Origin: Sphingomonas sp. UBA978
GTDB lineage: Bacteria; Pseudomonadota; Alphaproteobacteria; Sphingomonadales; Sphingomonadaceae
Assembly (NCBI RefSeq): GCF_002292295.1
Contig: NZ_DBBS01000005.1
Span: forward strand, 186,001 to 250,000
DNA: 64,000 nt
Direction of reading: 5' to 3'
Part shown: positions 41,369 through 49,364 of the stretch, piece after piece
How positions within the stretch are numbered: position 1 is the stretch's first letter
Layout of the letters: each line of letters starts with the position of its first letter
Made by a program: the position numbers and the translations under genes
The notes under the pieces: generated by a model
What the model was told of the DNA's origin: nothing
The model's database searches: none
The model's input: the letters and a program-made list of their open reading frames with translations, nothing else

Positions 41369-42314
41369 CGCGCCCGGCGACGACGTCCGCGCCGCGGCGG
41401 ACGCCTGGATCGACGCCTCGCCGCATCACGCCGTAGCCTTCGCCGTGGCATCGCTGGCGTGGGAGACGGCGTCGCGGTCACGGGTGCGGGCGGCCCCGGA
41501 GCTGAAGGGCTGCGAGTTGGAGGACGTACCGGCCGATCCGCCGGCACCGGTCGCGGCATCCGACGACGCGCCGGCCGACGCGCGCCCTCCGGTCACCCGC
41601 CGCGGCGCGGTCGGGCTACTCGCCGCCGCCGCGGTCGGCAGCGTCGGACTGGGCCTGTCGCGTTACGCCGACCTCATGCCCGACCGGCATCGCACCGGCC
41701 GCGGCCAGCAGAGCCGCACCCGGCTGGCGGACGGGACGTCGATCGCGCTCAACACCGATACGTTGCTCGACACCCGCCTCGACGGGTCGGAACGCCGCGT
41801 CCGCCTGCTCGCGGGCGAGGCGATGTTCGACGTCGCGCGCGACGTGCGGCGGCCGTTCGTCGTCGATATCGGCACCGCGCGCATCCGCGTGCTCGGCACC
41901 CGCTTCAACATCCGCCGCCTGCCCGACCGGATCGAGCTGACGGTGACGCACGGACTGGTGTCGGTCCTGTCCGGCAACGGCCAGTCGGTGCGCGCCGCCG
42001 CCGGCGACACCGCGCTGATCCGCCCCGACATGCTCGCGACGACGCGGCTCGACGACGGCTCGATCCTGCGCCGGGTCGCGTGGCAGGACGGCTATATCGA
42101 ACTGGACGAGGACACGCTCGAACAGGCGGTCGACGAATTCAACCGCTATCGCGAGCGGCCGATCGTGATCGTCGATCCGCGCCTCACCCCGCTGATGGTG
42201 TCCGGCCGGTTCGGCGTGCGCGAAAGCGCGGCGTTCCTGACCGCGCTGACCGCGAGTTTCCAGATCCGGGTCACGCCGGTGTCCGACGGATCGATCGCCC
42301 TTTCCCGCGGCTGA
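41283..42314 (+). CDS. FecR-like anti-sigma/transmembrane signal transducer
   Basis: A 343-residue protein. The cytoplasmic DUF4880-type N-terminus has AEAAAWVIRLDSAPGDD and AWIDASPHHAVAFAVA. A single membrane segment lies near residues 109-127 (VGLLAAAAVGSVGLGLS). The periplasmic FecR domain has RLADGTSIALNTDTLLDTR and LLAGEAMFDVARD, and the C-terminal part (VDEFNRYRERPIVIVDPRL) contacts the receptor STN domain in homologues. It transmits receptor occupancy to the sigma factor. Start at 41283 (GGAGG 3 bases before); an ATG at 41298 is an alternative. Confidence 0.92.
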   Translation: MGLPGMAPPTQDRTAIQAEAAAWVIRLDSAPGDDVRAAADAWIDASPHHAVAFAVASLAWETASRSRVRAAPELKGCELEDVPADPPAPVAASDDAPADARPPVTRRGAVGLLAAAAVGSVGLGLSRYADLMPDRHRTGRGQQSRTRLADGTSIALNTDTLLDTRLDGSERRVRLLAGEAMFDVARDVRRPFVVDIGTARIRVLGTRFNIRRLPDRIELTVTHGLVSVLSGNGQSVRAAAGDTALIRPDMLATTRLDDGSILRRVAWQDGYIELDEDTLEQAVDEFNRYRERPIVIVDPRLTPLMVSGRFGVRESAAFLTALTASFQIRVTPVSDGSIALSRG

Positions 42315-42373
42315 CGTCGGCGCGTCGCCGGCTTCGCCTTTCCCGTATTCCCCGCATTCCGGAGCCTCCCCCG

Positions 42374-45121
42374 ATGAAGCGTCGCCTGCTGCTCACCACC
42401 GCCCTGCTGTTGCAGGCGCTGCCGCTCCACGCCCAGACCGCGCCCGAACGCTTTTTCAAACAGCCGCCGGGGACCGATTACTATCTCGCCAACTACACCG
42501 AATATGCCGCCTATCTGCAGCGGCTGGCGGGCGAATCCGATCGCATCAGGCTGGTCGACATCGGTCGCACCGCAGAGGGGCGGACGCAGTGGATGGCGAT
42601 CGTGTCGTCGCCGGCGAACCTCGCGCGGCTCGACCATTTCCGCGACATCGCGGCACGGCTGGCGCGCGGCAAGGGCGTCGACGAGGCCGAAGCGCGCCGC
42701 CTGTCCGCCGAGGGCAAGGCGATCGTCTGGATCGACGCCGGCATGCACGCGACCGAGACGGTGACCTCGCAGGGGCAGATCCAGGTGCTCCACCGCATGC
42801 TCAGCCAGACCGACGCCGAGACGATGCGGCTGCTCGACGACTGCATCATCCTGTTCGGCCACGACAATCCGGACGGGATGGAGCTGGTCAGCAACTGGTA
42901 CATGCGCCACGCCGATCCCAAGGCACGCGAATTCGCCACCCTGCCCCGGCTGTACCAGAAATATGTCGGCCACGATAACAACCGCGACAGCTACATGGCG
43001 GCGATGCCGGAGACGGAGAACGTCAACCGCGTGCTGTTCCGCCAATATTATCCACAGATCGTCTACAACCAGCACCAGACCGGGCCGGAGGGCATGGTCG
43101 TGTTCGTCCCGCCGTTCCGCGATCCGTTCAACTTCAACTACGACCCGATCGTCATGTCGCAGCTGAGCGAGGTCGGCTTCGCGATGCATTCGCGGCTGAT
43201 CGCGGAGGGCAAGGCGGGGTCGGGCAGCCGCAGCGCCGCACGCTATTCGACGTGGCACAACGGCATGGAGCGCTCGGTCGCCTATTTCCACAACAGCATC
43301 GGGCTGCTGACCGAGATCATCGGCGGGCCGACGCCGACCGAGATCCCGCTGGTCCCCGCGACGCAGCTGCCGCGTGGCGACGAGATGCTGCCGGTCGCAC
43401 CGCGGGCGTGGCATTTGCAGGATTCGCTCGATTACCAATGGACGCTCGACCGCGCGGTGATCGACTATGCCGCGCGCAACCGCGAACGGCTGCTGTTCAA
43501 CATGTGGCGGATGGCGACGAACAGCATCGAACGCGGCAGCCGCGACAGCTGGACGATCACGCCGGCCAAGGTCGACCGGCTCGCCAATGCCGCCCCGCTC
43601 ACGTCGAAAGACGGCGAGGCGCGGCCGGGCGGCCCCAAGAAGGTCGACCCCGCGCTCTACGCATCGCTGATGCAGGCGCCGGCCGAACGCGACGCGCGCG
43701 CCTATATCCTGCCAGCGCGGCAGCGCGACATGCCCGCGACGATCACCTTCCTCAACGCGCTCATCAAGAACGGCGTCGAGGTCGAGCGCGCCGACGCCGC
43801 CTTTCAGGCGAACGGGCGCACCTATCCCGCCGGATCGTATCTGGTCCGCACCGCGCAAGCCTATCGCCCGCATATCCTCGACATGTTCGAGCCGCAGGAC
43901 CATCCCCACGACACCGAATTCCCGGGCGGCCCGCCCAAGGCGCCCTATGACGTCACCGGCTATACGCTCGCCTATCAGATGGGCGTCACCTTCGACCGCA
44001 GCCTCGATCCGGTCACCGGGACCTTCTCGACCCTCGCCGACGTCACCGCGCCGCCGGCGGGGACGATCCGGGGCAGCGGCACCGCCGGCTGGATCGTCGG
44101 GCATGAAAGCACCAACAGCTTCATCCTCACCAACCGCCTGCTGAAGGCGGGGGCGAGCGCCGCGTGGATCAGGCCGGGCGTCACCGTCGCAGGCGAAACC
44201 TTCGCGCCCGGCGCGATCTGGATTCCCGCCTCCGCCACCAGCGATGCGATCGTGCGCCGCGCGGTGGCGGAGCTCGGCCTCGACGCCACGGCGGTCGATG
44301 CGGCACCGGCGAGCGAGACGATCGCCCTGCGTCCGGTGCGGATCGGGCTGGTCGATCGCTACGGCGGGCTGATGTCGGCGGGCTGGACGCGCTTCATCCT
44401 CGAAAAGTTCGAATTTTCGTTCCAGCAGGTCTTTCCCAAGCGACTCGACGCCGGCGATCTCGGCAAGGATTTCGACGTCCTGCTGTTCGCCGACGATGCG
44501 ATGGCGCCATCGGGTGCGTGGGGATCGGACCGCGCGCCGCGCCAGCCCGCGCTCAACGACACGCCCGCCGAATATCGCGACCATCTCGGTCTCACCACCG
44601 ATGCGAAGACGGCGCCGGCGGTGACCGCCTTCGTGCGCAACGGCGGCGCGGTCGTCGCGATCGGCAGCTCGGGGCGCTTCGCCGACCTGATGGGAACGCC
44701 GCTCAAGCCCGCGCTGACCCGCGAGGTCGACGGCAAGCTGGAGATGCCGGAAACGAAGAACTTCTACATCCCCGGCTCGATCCTGCGCGCCCGCGTCGAC
44801 ACCCGCCAGCCGCTCGGTTTCGGCCTGCCCGACCGGGTCGACGTCTTCTTCAACCAGTCGCAGCCGTTCGTGCCGCGGGCATCGGGGGCGGGCGCCGGCT
44901 ATGCCAGCGTCGCCTGGTTCGAGGGGCGGGACACGCTGCGCAGCGGCTGGGCGGTCGGGCAGGAAAAGCTCGCCGGGACGATCGCCGTCGCCGACGTCGA
45001 CGTCGGACGCGGCAAGCTGTTCCTGATGGCGCCCGAGGTCGCGCAGCGCGCGCAATCCTATGGCACCTTCCCGTTGCTGTTCAACGCCTTGCTCTATGGC
45101 GGCGCGGCCGGTCGCCGTTAG
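42374..45121 (+). CDS. Exported M14-family zinc carboxypeptidase
   Basis: A 915-residue protein with a signal peptide (MKRRLLLTTALLLQALPLHA). The M14 catalytic domain is N-terminal: WIDAGMHATETV supplies zinc ligands H125 and E128, FGHDNPDGMELVSNWYMR follows, and YNQHQTGPEGMVVF carries the later histidine. The last 500 residues are not recognisable peptidase but end with a PIG-L/GATase-like beta fold (VTAFVRNGGAVVAIGSSGRF). It lies 60 bases after fecR and is probably co-regulated with the receptor. It would trim C-terminal residues of an imported peptide. Confidence 0.88.
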   Translation: MKRRLLLTTALLLQALPLHAQTAPERFFKQPPGTDYYLANYTEYAAYLQRLAGESDRIRLVDIGRTAEGRTQWMAIVSSPANLARLDHFRDIAARLARGKGVDEAEARRLSAEGKAIVWIDAGMHATETVTSQGQIQVLHRMLSQTDAETMRLLDDCIILFGHDNPDGMELVSNWYMRHADPKAREFATLPRLYQKYVGHDNNRDSYMAAMPETENVNRVLFRQYYPQIVYNQHQTGPEGMVVFVPPFRDPFNFNYDPIVMSQLSEVGFAMHSRLIAEGKAGSGSRSAARYSTWHNGMERSVAYFHNSIGLLTEIIGGPTPTEIPLVPATQLPRGDEMLPVAPRAWHLQDSLDYQWTLDRAVIDYAARNRERLLFNMWRMATNSIERGSRDSWTITPAKVDRLANAAPLTSKDGEARPGGPKKVDPALYASLMQAPAERDARAYILPARQRDMPATITFLNALIKNGVEVERADAAFQANGRTYPAGSYLVRTAQAYRPHILDMFEPQDHPHDTEFPGGPPKAPYDVTGYTLAYQMGVTFDRSLDPVTGTFSTLADVTAPPAGTIRGSGTAGWIVGHESTNSFILTNRLLKAGASAAWIRPGVTVAGETFAPGAIWIPASATSDAIVRRAVAELGLDATAVDAAPASETIALRPVRIGLVDRYGGLMSAGWTRFILEKFEFSFQQVFPKRLDAGDLGKDFDVLLFADDAMAPSGAWGSDRAPRQPALNDTPAEYRDHLGLTTDAKTAPAVTAFVRNGGAVVAIGSSGRFADLMGTPLKPALTREVDGKLEMPETKNFYIPGSILRARVDTRQPLGFGLPDRVDVFFNQSQPFVPRASGAGAGYASVAWFEGRDTLRSGWAVGQEKLAGTIAVADVDVGRGKLFLMAPEVAQRAQSYGTFPLLFNALLYGGAAGRR

Positions 45122-45696
45122 GCGGTAGCGGTGGCGACCACGACCTGCCACCGCCGCCGGGCGCGGACCGGCCGGACCTGCCACGACCGGCCCGTCTCGC
45201 GCAGGAAGCGGGTCTGGATGCCGCGCGCATGCTGCGCGAAGTCGTAGAAGTCGATGCGGTGGTGCGCGAGGATCAGCCGGCCGCCGGGGCGCAGCGCGGC
45301 CGCCACGTCGCGAGCGACCTGCGCCATCGCGCGCGGCGACAGATAATAGAGCAGTTCCGCGACGATCACCGCGTCATAAACCGGCCGCGGCAACGCTGCA
45401 GGCAGCGCCAGCCGCACCGCGCGCGCACCGCTATGCCCCGCGATCGCCGCCGCGGTCAGCCGCCTGCCCTCCTCCGTCCCCTCGGTCGCGTCGAGCCGGA
45501 GCGCGCGCGGGGCGAGCGCGGCGCTGTTCGAACCATTGCCGCTGGCGAGTTCGAGCACGCGCCCGACCGGCCCCGGTCCCAGCGCGTGCAGGATCGCCTG
45601 CCGCTTGACCGCCTCGTCCCGGTTGCTGAACGTGCCCCACGGATCGTCGTCGGTCGCGAACTTGTCCGCAAACCCGCTCAGGTCGATCGCCGTCAT
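45118..45696 (-). CDS. NodS-like class I SAM methyltransferase
   Basis: A 192-residue methyltransferase from the ATG at 45696, coupled to the PIG-L gene by ATGA. The front FATDDDPWGTFSNRDEAVKR and motif I VLELASGNGSNSAAL (47-61) recall NodS-type N-methyltransferases; later motifs are AVIVAELLYYLSPRAMAQV and AALRPGGRLILAHHRIDFYD. NodS N-methylates the glucosamine unit of Nod factors. Its stop overlaps the convergent M14 stop. Last gene of a four-gene operon; the acceptor is unknown. Confidence 0.8.
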   Translation of the reverse strand: MTAIDLSGFADKFATDDDPWGTFSNRDEAVKRQAILHALGPGPVGRVLELASGNGSNSAALAPRALRLDATEGTEEGRRLTAAAIAGHSGARAVRLALPAALPRPVYDAVIVAELLYYLSPRAMAQVARDVAAALRPGGRLILAHHRIDFYDFAQHARGIQTRFLRETGRSWQVRPVRARRRWQVVVATATA

Positions 45697-46346
45697 CGCC
45701 GAACCTCCACGAAGGCTTCGAGGGGATGGCTGAACGCGTCCAGCTCGTGCCGGGCGATCGCGAAGCCCGTCGGATCGTCGCGGATCGCGCCGAGTTGCGT
45801 GGCGTGGACGCGGATCAGCGAGCGCTTGGCGGCCGACCCGCCCCGCATCGTCACGGTCCGCGCGCGTCCGCGCGCCAGCGCCTGCGGCGGCCACACCTGA
45901 TAGGCGAGTCGCCGCGCGCCGCCGCGCAGGCAATACAGCGCGGCGGCGACCGCCTGATGGTCGGGATGGGCATCGCCGGCGGCGGGGCCGACGATCAGGT
46001 CCGCACCGGCACCCGATCGCACGATACGGCGCAGCGCCCGGGTGCAGCCGGCGACCTCGCCCCCCACCGCGCCGTCGGGCAGGCCGAGACAGTGCACCGC
46101 CCCCGCCGCGATCCCCAGACGCCGCAGCGCGCGGCGCGATTCGCGGTAGCGTTCCGCGACCAGCCGCGCGCGCGGCCAGCGGCGGCTGGCGGGATGCGAG
46201 GCGGCGCCGTCGCTGACGATCGCCACCGTGATCCGGCAGCCGCGCCGCCGCAGCGCCGCGATCAGACCGGCCGCGCCGATGATCTCGTCATCCGGGTGCG
46301 GCGCGACCACGACCGCATGGCGCGGCCGCCCCAGCCTGAGCGTCAC
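45693..46346 (-). CDS. PIG-L family deacetylase
   Basis: A 217-residue protein; GTG at 46346 overlaps the previous stop (GTGA). The zinc site of PIG-L (LmbE-like) N-deacetylases is present: VVVAPHPDDEIIGAAG (H17, D19, D20 region) and GDAHPDHQAVAAALY. The family removes acetyl groups from N-acetylglucosamine-containing lipids or glycoconjugates. Coupled on both sides within a GT2 / acyl-CoA dehydrogenase / methyltransferase operon, it probably acts on the GT2 product. Confidence 0.85.
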   Translation of the reverse strand: MTLRLGRPRHAVVVAPHPDDEIIGAAGLIAALRRRGCRITVAIVSDGAASHPASRRWPRARLVAERYRESRRALRRLGIAAGAVHCLGLPDGAVGGEVAGCTRALRRIVRSGAGADLIVGPAAGDAHPDHQAVAAALYCLRGGARRLAYQVWPPQALARGRARTVTMRGGSAAKRSLIRVHATQLGAIRDDPTGFAIARHELDAFSHPLEAFVEVRR

Positions 46347-47332
46347 AGCGATGGCGCGAGCTGCCCGCTCGCGACCGCCGCGCCGACGCGCAGCCGCTGC
46401 GCATCGGGCGCGGGCTGGCGCAAATAGACTGACAGATCGGTGAGCATCGCCGACAGCGGATGATCGAGGAAGTGACCGGCAAGCCCGACCGCCTGCTGCG
46501 CGATCGCGATGGCGCGTTCGGCGGCATCGGCGACCGCGAGCCGGCTCGCCGCGACCCGGACGAGGCGCGCGTCGGTGCGCTCGTCGAACCAGTCGGTCGC
46601 GGTGCGGCGGACAATGCCCGCCGCGGCATCGCTCAGGCAGAACAGTTCGGCGAGGCGCGCGGACTGGAAGGAGTCGCCGGCGCGGCCGGTCGCGACCAGA
46701 TGGTCGCGCGTGCGGTCGCACAGGCCGGCGATGCCGCCGGCATGGACCGCGACGAAGCGCAGCGCGCCGCCGCTGAAGAACGGCTCGCGCGCATAATCGT
46801 CGGCCGCGCCGATCGTCGCATCGTCGTCGATCGCGGCCGCCGTCCAGCGTACCCGATGCGTTTCCGACCGCTGCATGCCGGTCGTCCGCCACCAGTCGCG
46901 ATCGATCGCGGGCGGCACCGCCGCAAGGTCGAGCAGCAGCAGGCGGGTGCCGTCCGGCGCCTGCGCGGTCACCAGCGCATGCGTCAGCACGCCGGCGCCC
47001 GAGGCATAGCTCTTGCCGCCGTCCAGCATGCCGTCGGCGAGGAGCAGCGGCCCGTCGGGCATAGCCGCGTTCCACACGCCGAGCGTCGCGCCCGCCGCCA
47101 GCGCCGCGAGCAATCGCTCGCGCTGCGCCGCGCTGCCATAGCGCCGGGCGATCTGCACCGCATCGACATGCCCTTCGAGCAGGCGCCCGAGCGGCAGGTC
47201 GCGCCGGCCCGTCTCGTACAGCCGGGTGAGGATCGCCAGCGATGCCGCCGCATCGTCGGGGTCGCGCGGCGGCGCCCGGTCCCAGCCCGCGTCGGCGATC
47301 GCGGCGCGCAACGCGCTGCGCATCGCGGTCAC
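46343..47332 (-). CDS. Short acyl-CoA dehydrogenase homologue
   Basis: A 329-residue protein starting at GTG 47332 (GTGA overlap) or ATG 47323. It shows an acyl-CoA dehydrogenase layout: helical N-terminal domain (RLYETGRRDLPLGRLLEGH), beta domain (ATLGVWNAAMPDGPLLLADG, TTGMQRSETHRVRW) and helical C-terminal domain (AVHAGGIAGLCDRTRDHLVA, AIAIAQQAVGLAGHF). It is shorter than the usual 380-400 aa, and I cannot place the catalytic glutamate, so it may act on carrier-bound substrates or be non-canonical. The longer frame to 48331 runs antisense-phase through the GT2 gene. Confidence 0.72.
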   Translation of the reverse strand: MTAMRSALRAAIADAGWDRAPPRDPDDAAASLAILTRLYETGRRDLPLGRLLEGHVDAVQIARRYGSAAQRERLLAALAAGATLGVWNAAMPDGPLLLADGMLDGGKSYASGAGVLTHALVTAQAPDGTRLLLLDLAAVPPAIDRDWWRTTGMQRSETHRVRWTAAAIDDDATIGAADDYAREPFFSGGALRFVAVHAGGIAGLCDRTRDHLVATGRAGDSFQSARLAELFCLSDAAAGIVRRTATDWFDERTDARLVRVAASRLAVADAAERAIAIAQQAVGLAGHFLDHPLSAMLTDLSVYLRQPAPDAQRLRVGAAVASGQLAPSL

Positions 47333-48363
47333 GCCGCCGCCCCGCACCATTGCGATTCCAGCAGGGTCAGCGCGTCTTCGGCCTGGGCCAATGTCATCAG
47401 GGTTCCCACGTCGGGCGGCGCGGGAACGATCCGCATCGCAAAGGCCTCGGCATTGCGGCAGTCGCGCGCAACGCCGAGCAGATGGTCGGCGGACAGGCCC
47501 AGCCGCCCGGCGAGGCTTGCGCGCGCCGCGCCGTCCGCGATCGTCGCGAAGCCGAAGCGCATCGCGGCATGCTCGCGCCACTGCCACGCCATCGCGTCGG
47601 GATGCGCGACCCGCTGCGGCTCGCCGTCGTCCATCGCGCGCAATGCGCTCGCCAGACCCAGCGGTGCGCGGCCGTGCCGCCGCGACGACGTCTCGACCAG
47701 CATCGCGCCGTCGCGCCGCACCCGGAAGCCGGCACGCGCGGCATCGTCGAGCAACGTCGCATCCTCGGCAAAGGGCAATGGCCGGAACCCGCCGATCGCC
47801 TGATAGACGGAGGATCGCATCGCCAGATTGGCGCCGCCGCTGAAATGATGCGTCTCGCGCGCCTCCCACGGCACCGGGTCGATCCGCCGGCGATAGGCGT
47901 GAAGGCGGTCGTAATACCGTTCGATCCGCGACTGCGCCGCATCCGCCGCGCCGTTGCGGCGCGCGATCCGGCCGGCGGCGACATCGGCCTGCGCCAGCGC
48001 CGCGCGCCCCGCCGCGATCCAGTCGCGCCGTGGCCGGCTGTCGGCATCGGTGGTGAACAGCAGGCCCTCCGCCCCGGCGAGATGGTCCAGCCCCATCGCC
48101 ATCGCCGCCGCCCGCGCGACGCCGGCATTGGAGGGGTGACGATCCGTCCCGACCGCGATCCGCAACGCGAACGGCATCGCCGCCGCCGCCGATCGCACCA
48201 CCGCCTCGCTGCCGTCGGTGCAGGCGTCCAGATAGAGGCACACGGTCGGGGCCGGCTGGTCCCACGCCAGCGCGGCGAGCGCGTCGAGCAGCGCCGGCAG
48301 CGCCCGCGCCTCGTTGCGCGCGGGGACGCATATCACCACGGGCAAGGGGTCGATCAGCGTCAT
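47329..48363 (-). CDS. GT2-family glycosyltransferase
   Basis: A 344-residue GT-A enzyme from the ATG at 48363 (MTLIDPLPVVICVPARNEAR). Visible motifs are VVICVPARNEARALPALL (nucleotide-binding strand), FTTDADSRPRRDWI (DxD metal site), GGANLAMRSSVYQAIGGF and LPFAEDATLLDDAARAGF (the ED acceptor motif). No C-terminal membrane segments, so it is not a processive synthase. First gene of the four-gene operon; its sugar product is probably what the following enzymes modify. Confidence 0.85.
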   Translation of the reverse strand: MTLIDPLPVVICVPARNEARALPALLDALAALAWDQPAPTVCLYLDACTDGSEAVVRSAAAAMPFALRIAVGTDRHPSNAGVARAAAMAMGLDHLAGAEGLLFTTDADSRPRRDWIAAGRAALAQADVAAGRIARRNGAADAAQSRIERYYDRLHAYRRRIDPVPWEARETHHFSGGANLAMRSSVYQAIGGFRPLPFAEDATLLDDAARAGFRVRRDGAMLVETSSRRHGRAPLGLASALRAMDDGEPQRVAHPDAMAWQWREHAAMRFGFATIADGAARASLAGRLGLSADHLLGVARDCRNAEAFAMRIVPAPPDVGTLMTLAQAEDALTLLESQWCGAAA

Positions 48364-48436
48364 TCTCCGGCCGGTCATTGAACGCGCCACGGTCTGGAGA
48401 GATTATCGATATCTGGCAATAGTTTACGTGGCGTCG

Positions 48437-48970
48437 TCATGGAATCGCGATCGGGCCGTCGGCCTGCGCGGGAAAGCGCGCGAGCACCGCATCGGCCAGC
48501 GTCCCGGCGACGAGCGGGATTGCGCCCGCCCGCGTGCCCGTGACGCGCACCGTCACCGCGCTCCCCGACCAGAGCACCTTGCCGTCGCTGCGCCGCGACA
48601 GCACGACCGTCAGCGTCGTCGCGACGAGGTCGCTGAGCCGGTCGCCGCCGGGCGGCAGCGCGAGGCTGACGCTGCCGTTCAGGCTGGCGAGCGGCGCGGA
48701 GGAGGCCGGGATGTCGGACGTGACGACCCCGCGCGATGCGCGCGTCACCTCGACCGTCGCGATATAGCGGCCATGGTCCTGCCCCGGCAGCGGCGTGAAC
48801 CGGGCTTGCAGCAGCGCGCGCTGCACGGCGTCGTCGAACGCCTGCCGCGTCTCCGCGGGCAGTGGCGCGGACGCGGCGGCGCGGAGGGTGACCGTCCCCG
48901 GCGTGACCGCCGCGGGCGACGGGTCGGCGACGATGCCGGCGATGGCGGCCGCGGCGATCAGCACGAACAT
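48437..48970 (-). CDS. Exported hypothetical protein, 177 aa
   Basis: A 177-residue protein from the ATG at 48970. A signal peptide (MFVLIAAAAIAGIVADPSPA) is followed by a beta-rich domain: TVTLRAAASAPLPAETRQAF, RYIATVEVTRASRGVV, VSLALPPGGDRLSDLVATTL and VLWSGSAVTVRVTGTRAG. The pattern is that of a conserved sphingomonad periplasmic protein of unknown function, loosely like DUF4136 lipoproteins but without a lipobox. It lies upstream of the GT2 operon on the same strand. Confidence 0.6.
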   Translation of the reverse strand: MFVLIAAAAIAGIVADPSPAAVTPGTVTLRAAASAPLPAETRQAFDDAVQRALLQARFTPLPGQDHGRYIATVEVTRASRGVVTSDIPASSAPLASLNGSVSLALPPGGDRLSDLVATTLTVVLSRRSDGKVLWSGSAVTVRVTGTRAGAIPLVAGTLADAVLARFPAQADGPIAIP

Positions 48971-49152
48971 GGCGTAATCTCCCGGCGCGGCGCTGCGCAC
49001 CCCGATCCATCCACGTCGACAGTCCGGCCGCCGTCGGGGACGGCGCGCGCGCGTTCGACCACGGTCACGGCAACGCCGGCGCGGCCGGGCGACCGCGCCG
49101 CGGTGTTGGCGCCGGCAATCGGGACGCGGCGGGACATGGAATGGATGCTCAT
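48958..49152 (-). CDS. Possible small protein, 64 aa
   Basis: A 64-residue frame (MSIHSMSRRVPIAGANTAAR ... EITPCSC) ends 13 bases inside the next gene, which would suit coupled translation. No ribosome site stands out, and composition is low-complexity Arg/Ala/Val. It may only be spacer between the exported protein gene and the MITE-like element at 49217. Confidence 0.25.
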   Translation of the reverse strand: MSIHSMSRRVPIAGANTAARSPGRAGVAVTVVERARAVPDGGRTVDVDGSGCAAPRREITPCSC

Positions 49153-49216
49153 CGCCCCCTCAACGTCCGGCGCGGCAAAAGTCGCCACGCGAGGACGGGG
49201 AATCGACCGCGATTTG

Positions 49217-49364
49217 CTAGGGCCGATCGACATTCAGATGATGACGTGCCGAAAACGGTGGTTTCGCGTGACCCGGAGCGCAGCGTACTAACGGTACGTG
49301 AGCACCGGAAGCACGCGAAACCGCCGTTTGCAGGCCGTCAGGGCTGAATGTCGATCGGTCCTAG
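49217..49364. mobile_element. 148-bp MITE-like element, copy 1
   Basis: The ends are 21-base inverted repeats with one mismatch: 49217-49237 begins CTAGGGCCGATCG and ends CATTCAG; 49344-49364 is its reverse complement apart from that position. Inside, AAACGGTGGTTTCGCGTG pairs with CACGCGAAACCGCCGTTT, so nearly the whole element can fold into one long hairpin. A second copy of the same length, about 93 percent identical by eye, is at 57701-57848. CTAG at both outer edges could be a target duplication. No coding capacity. Confidence 0.75.

Noticed and set aside
38422..41436. A 1004-residue open frame antisense to the TonB receptor
   Set aside because: It is Arg/Ala/Gly-rich low-complexity protein in the phase created by GC-rich codon bias of the receptor gene, and it runs through the sigma-factor gene. 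It has no recognisable domain.
31618..45121. Lasso-peptide biosynthesis cluster
   Set aside because: FecIR/TonB plus hydrolases resembles one, but there is no precursor gene, B1/B2 protease, asparagine-synthetase-like cyclase or S9 isopeptidase in the region.
42146..45184. A 1012-residue open frame antisense to the M14 peptidase
   Set aside because: Same codon-bias shadow effect; no start signal and no motif.
49152..49233. Coding extension from the terminal repeat of the MITE-like element into the 64-aa frame
   Set aside because: The extra 27 residues derive from the element end and intergenic DNA and lack any ribosome site.
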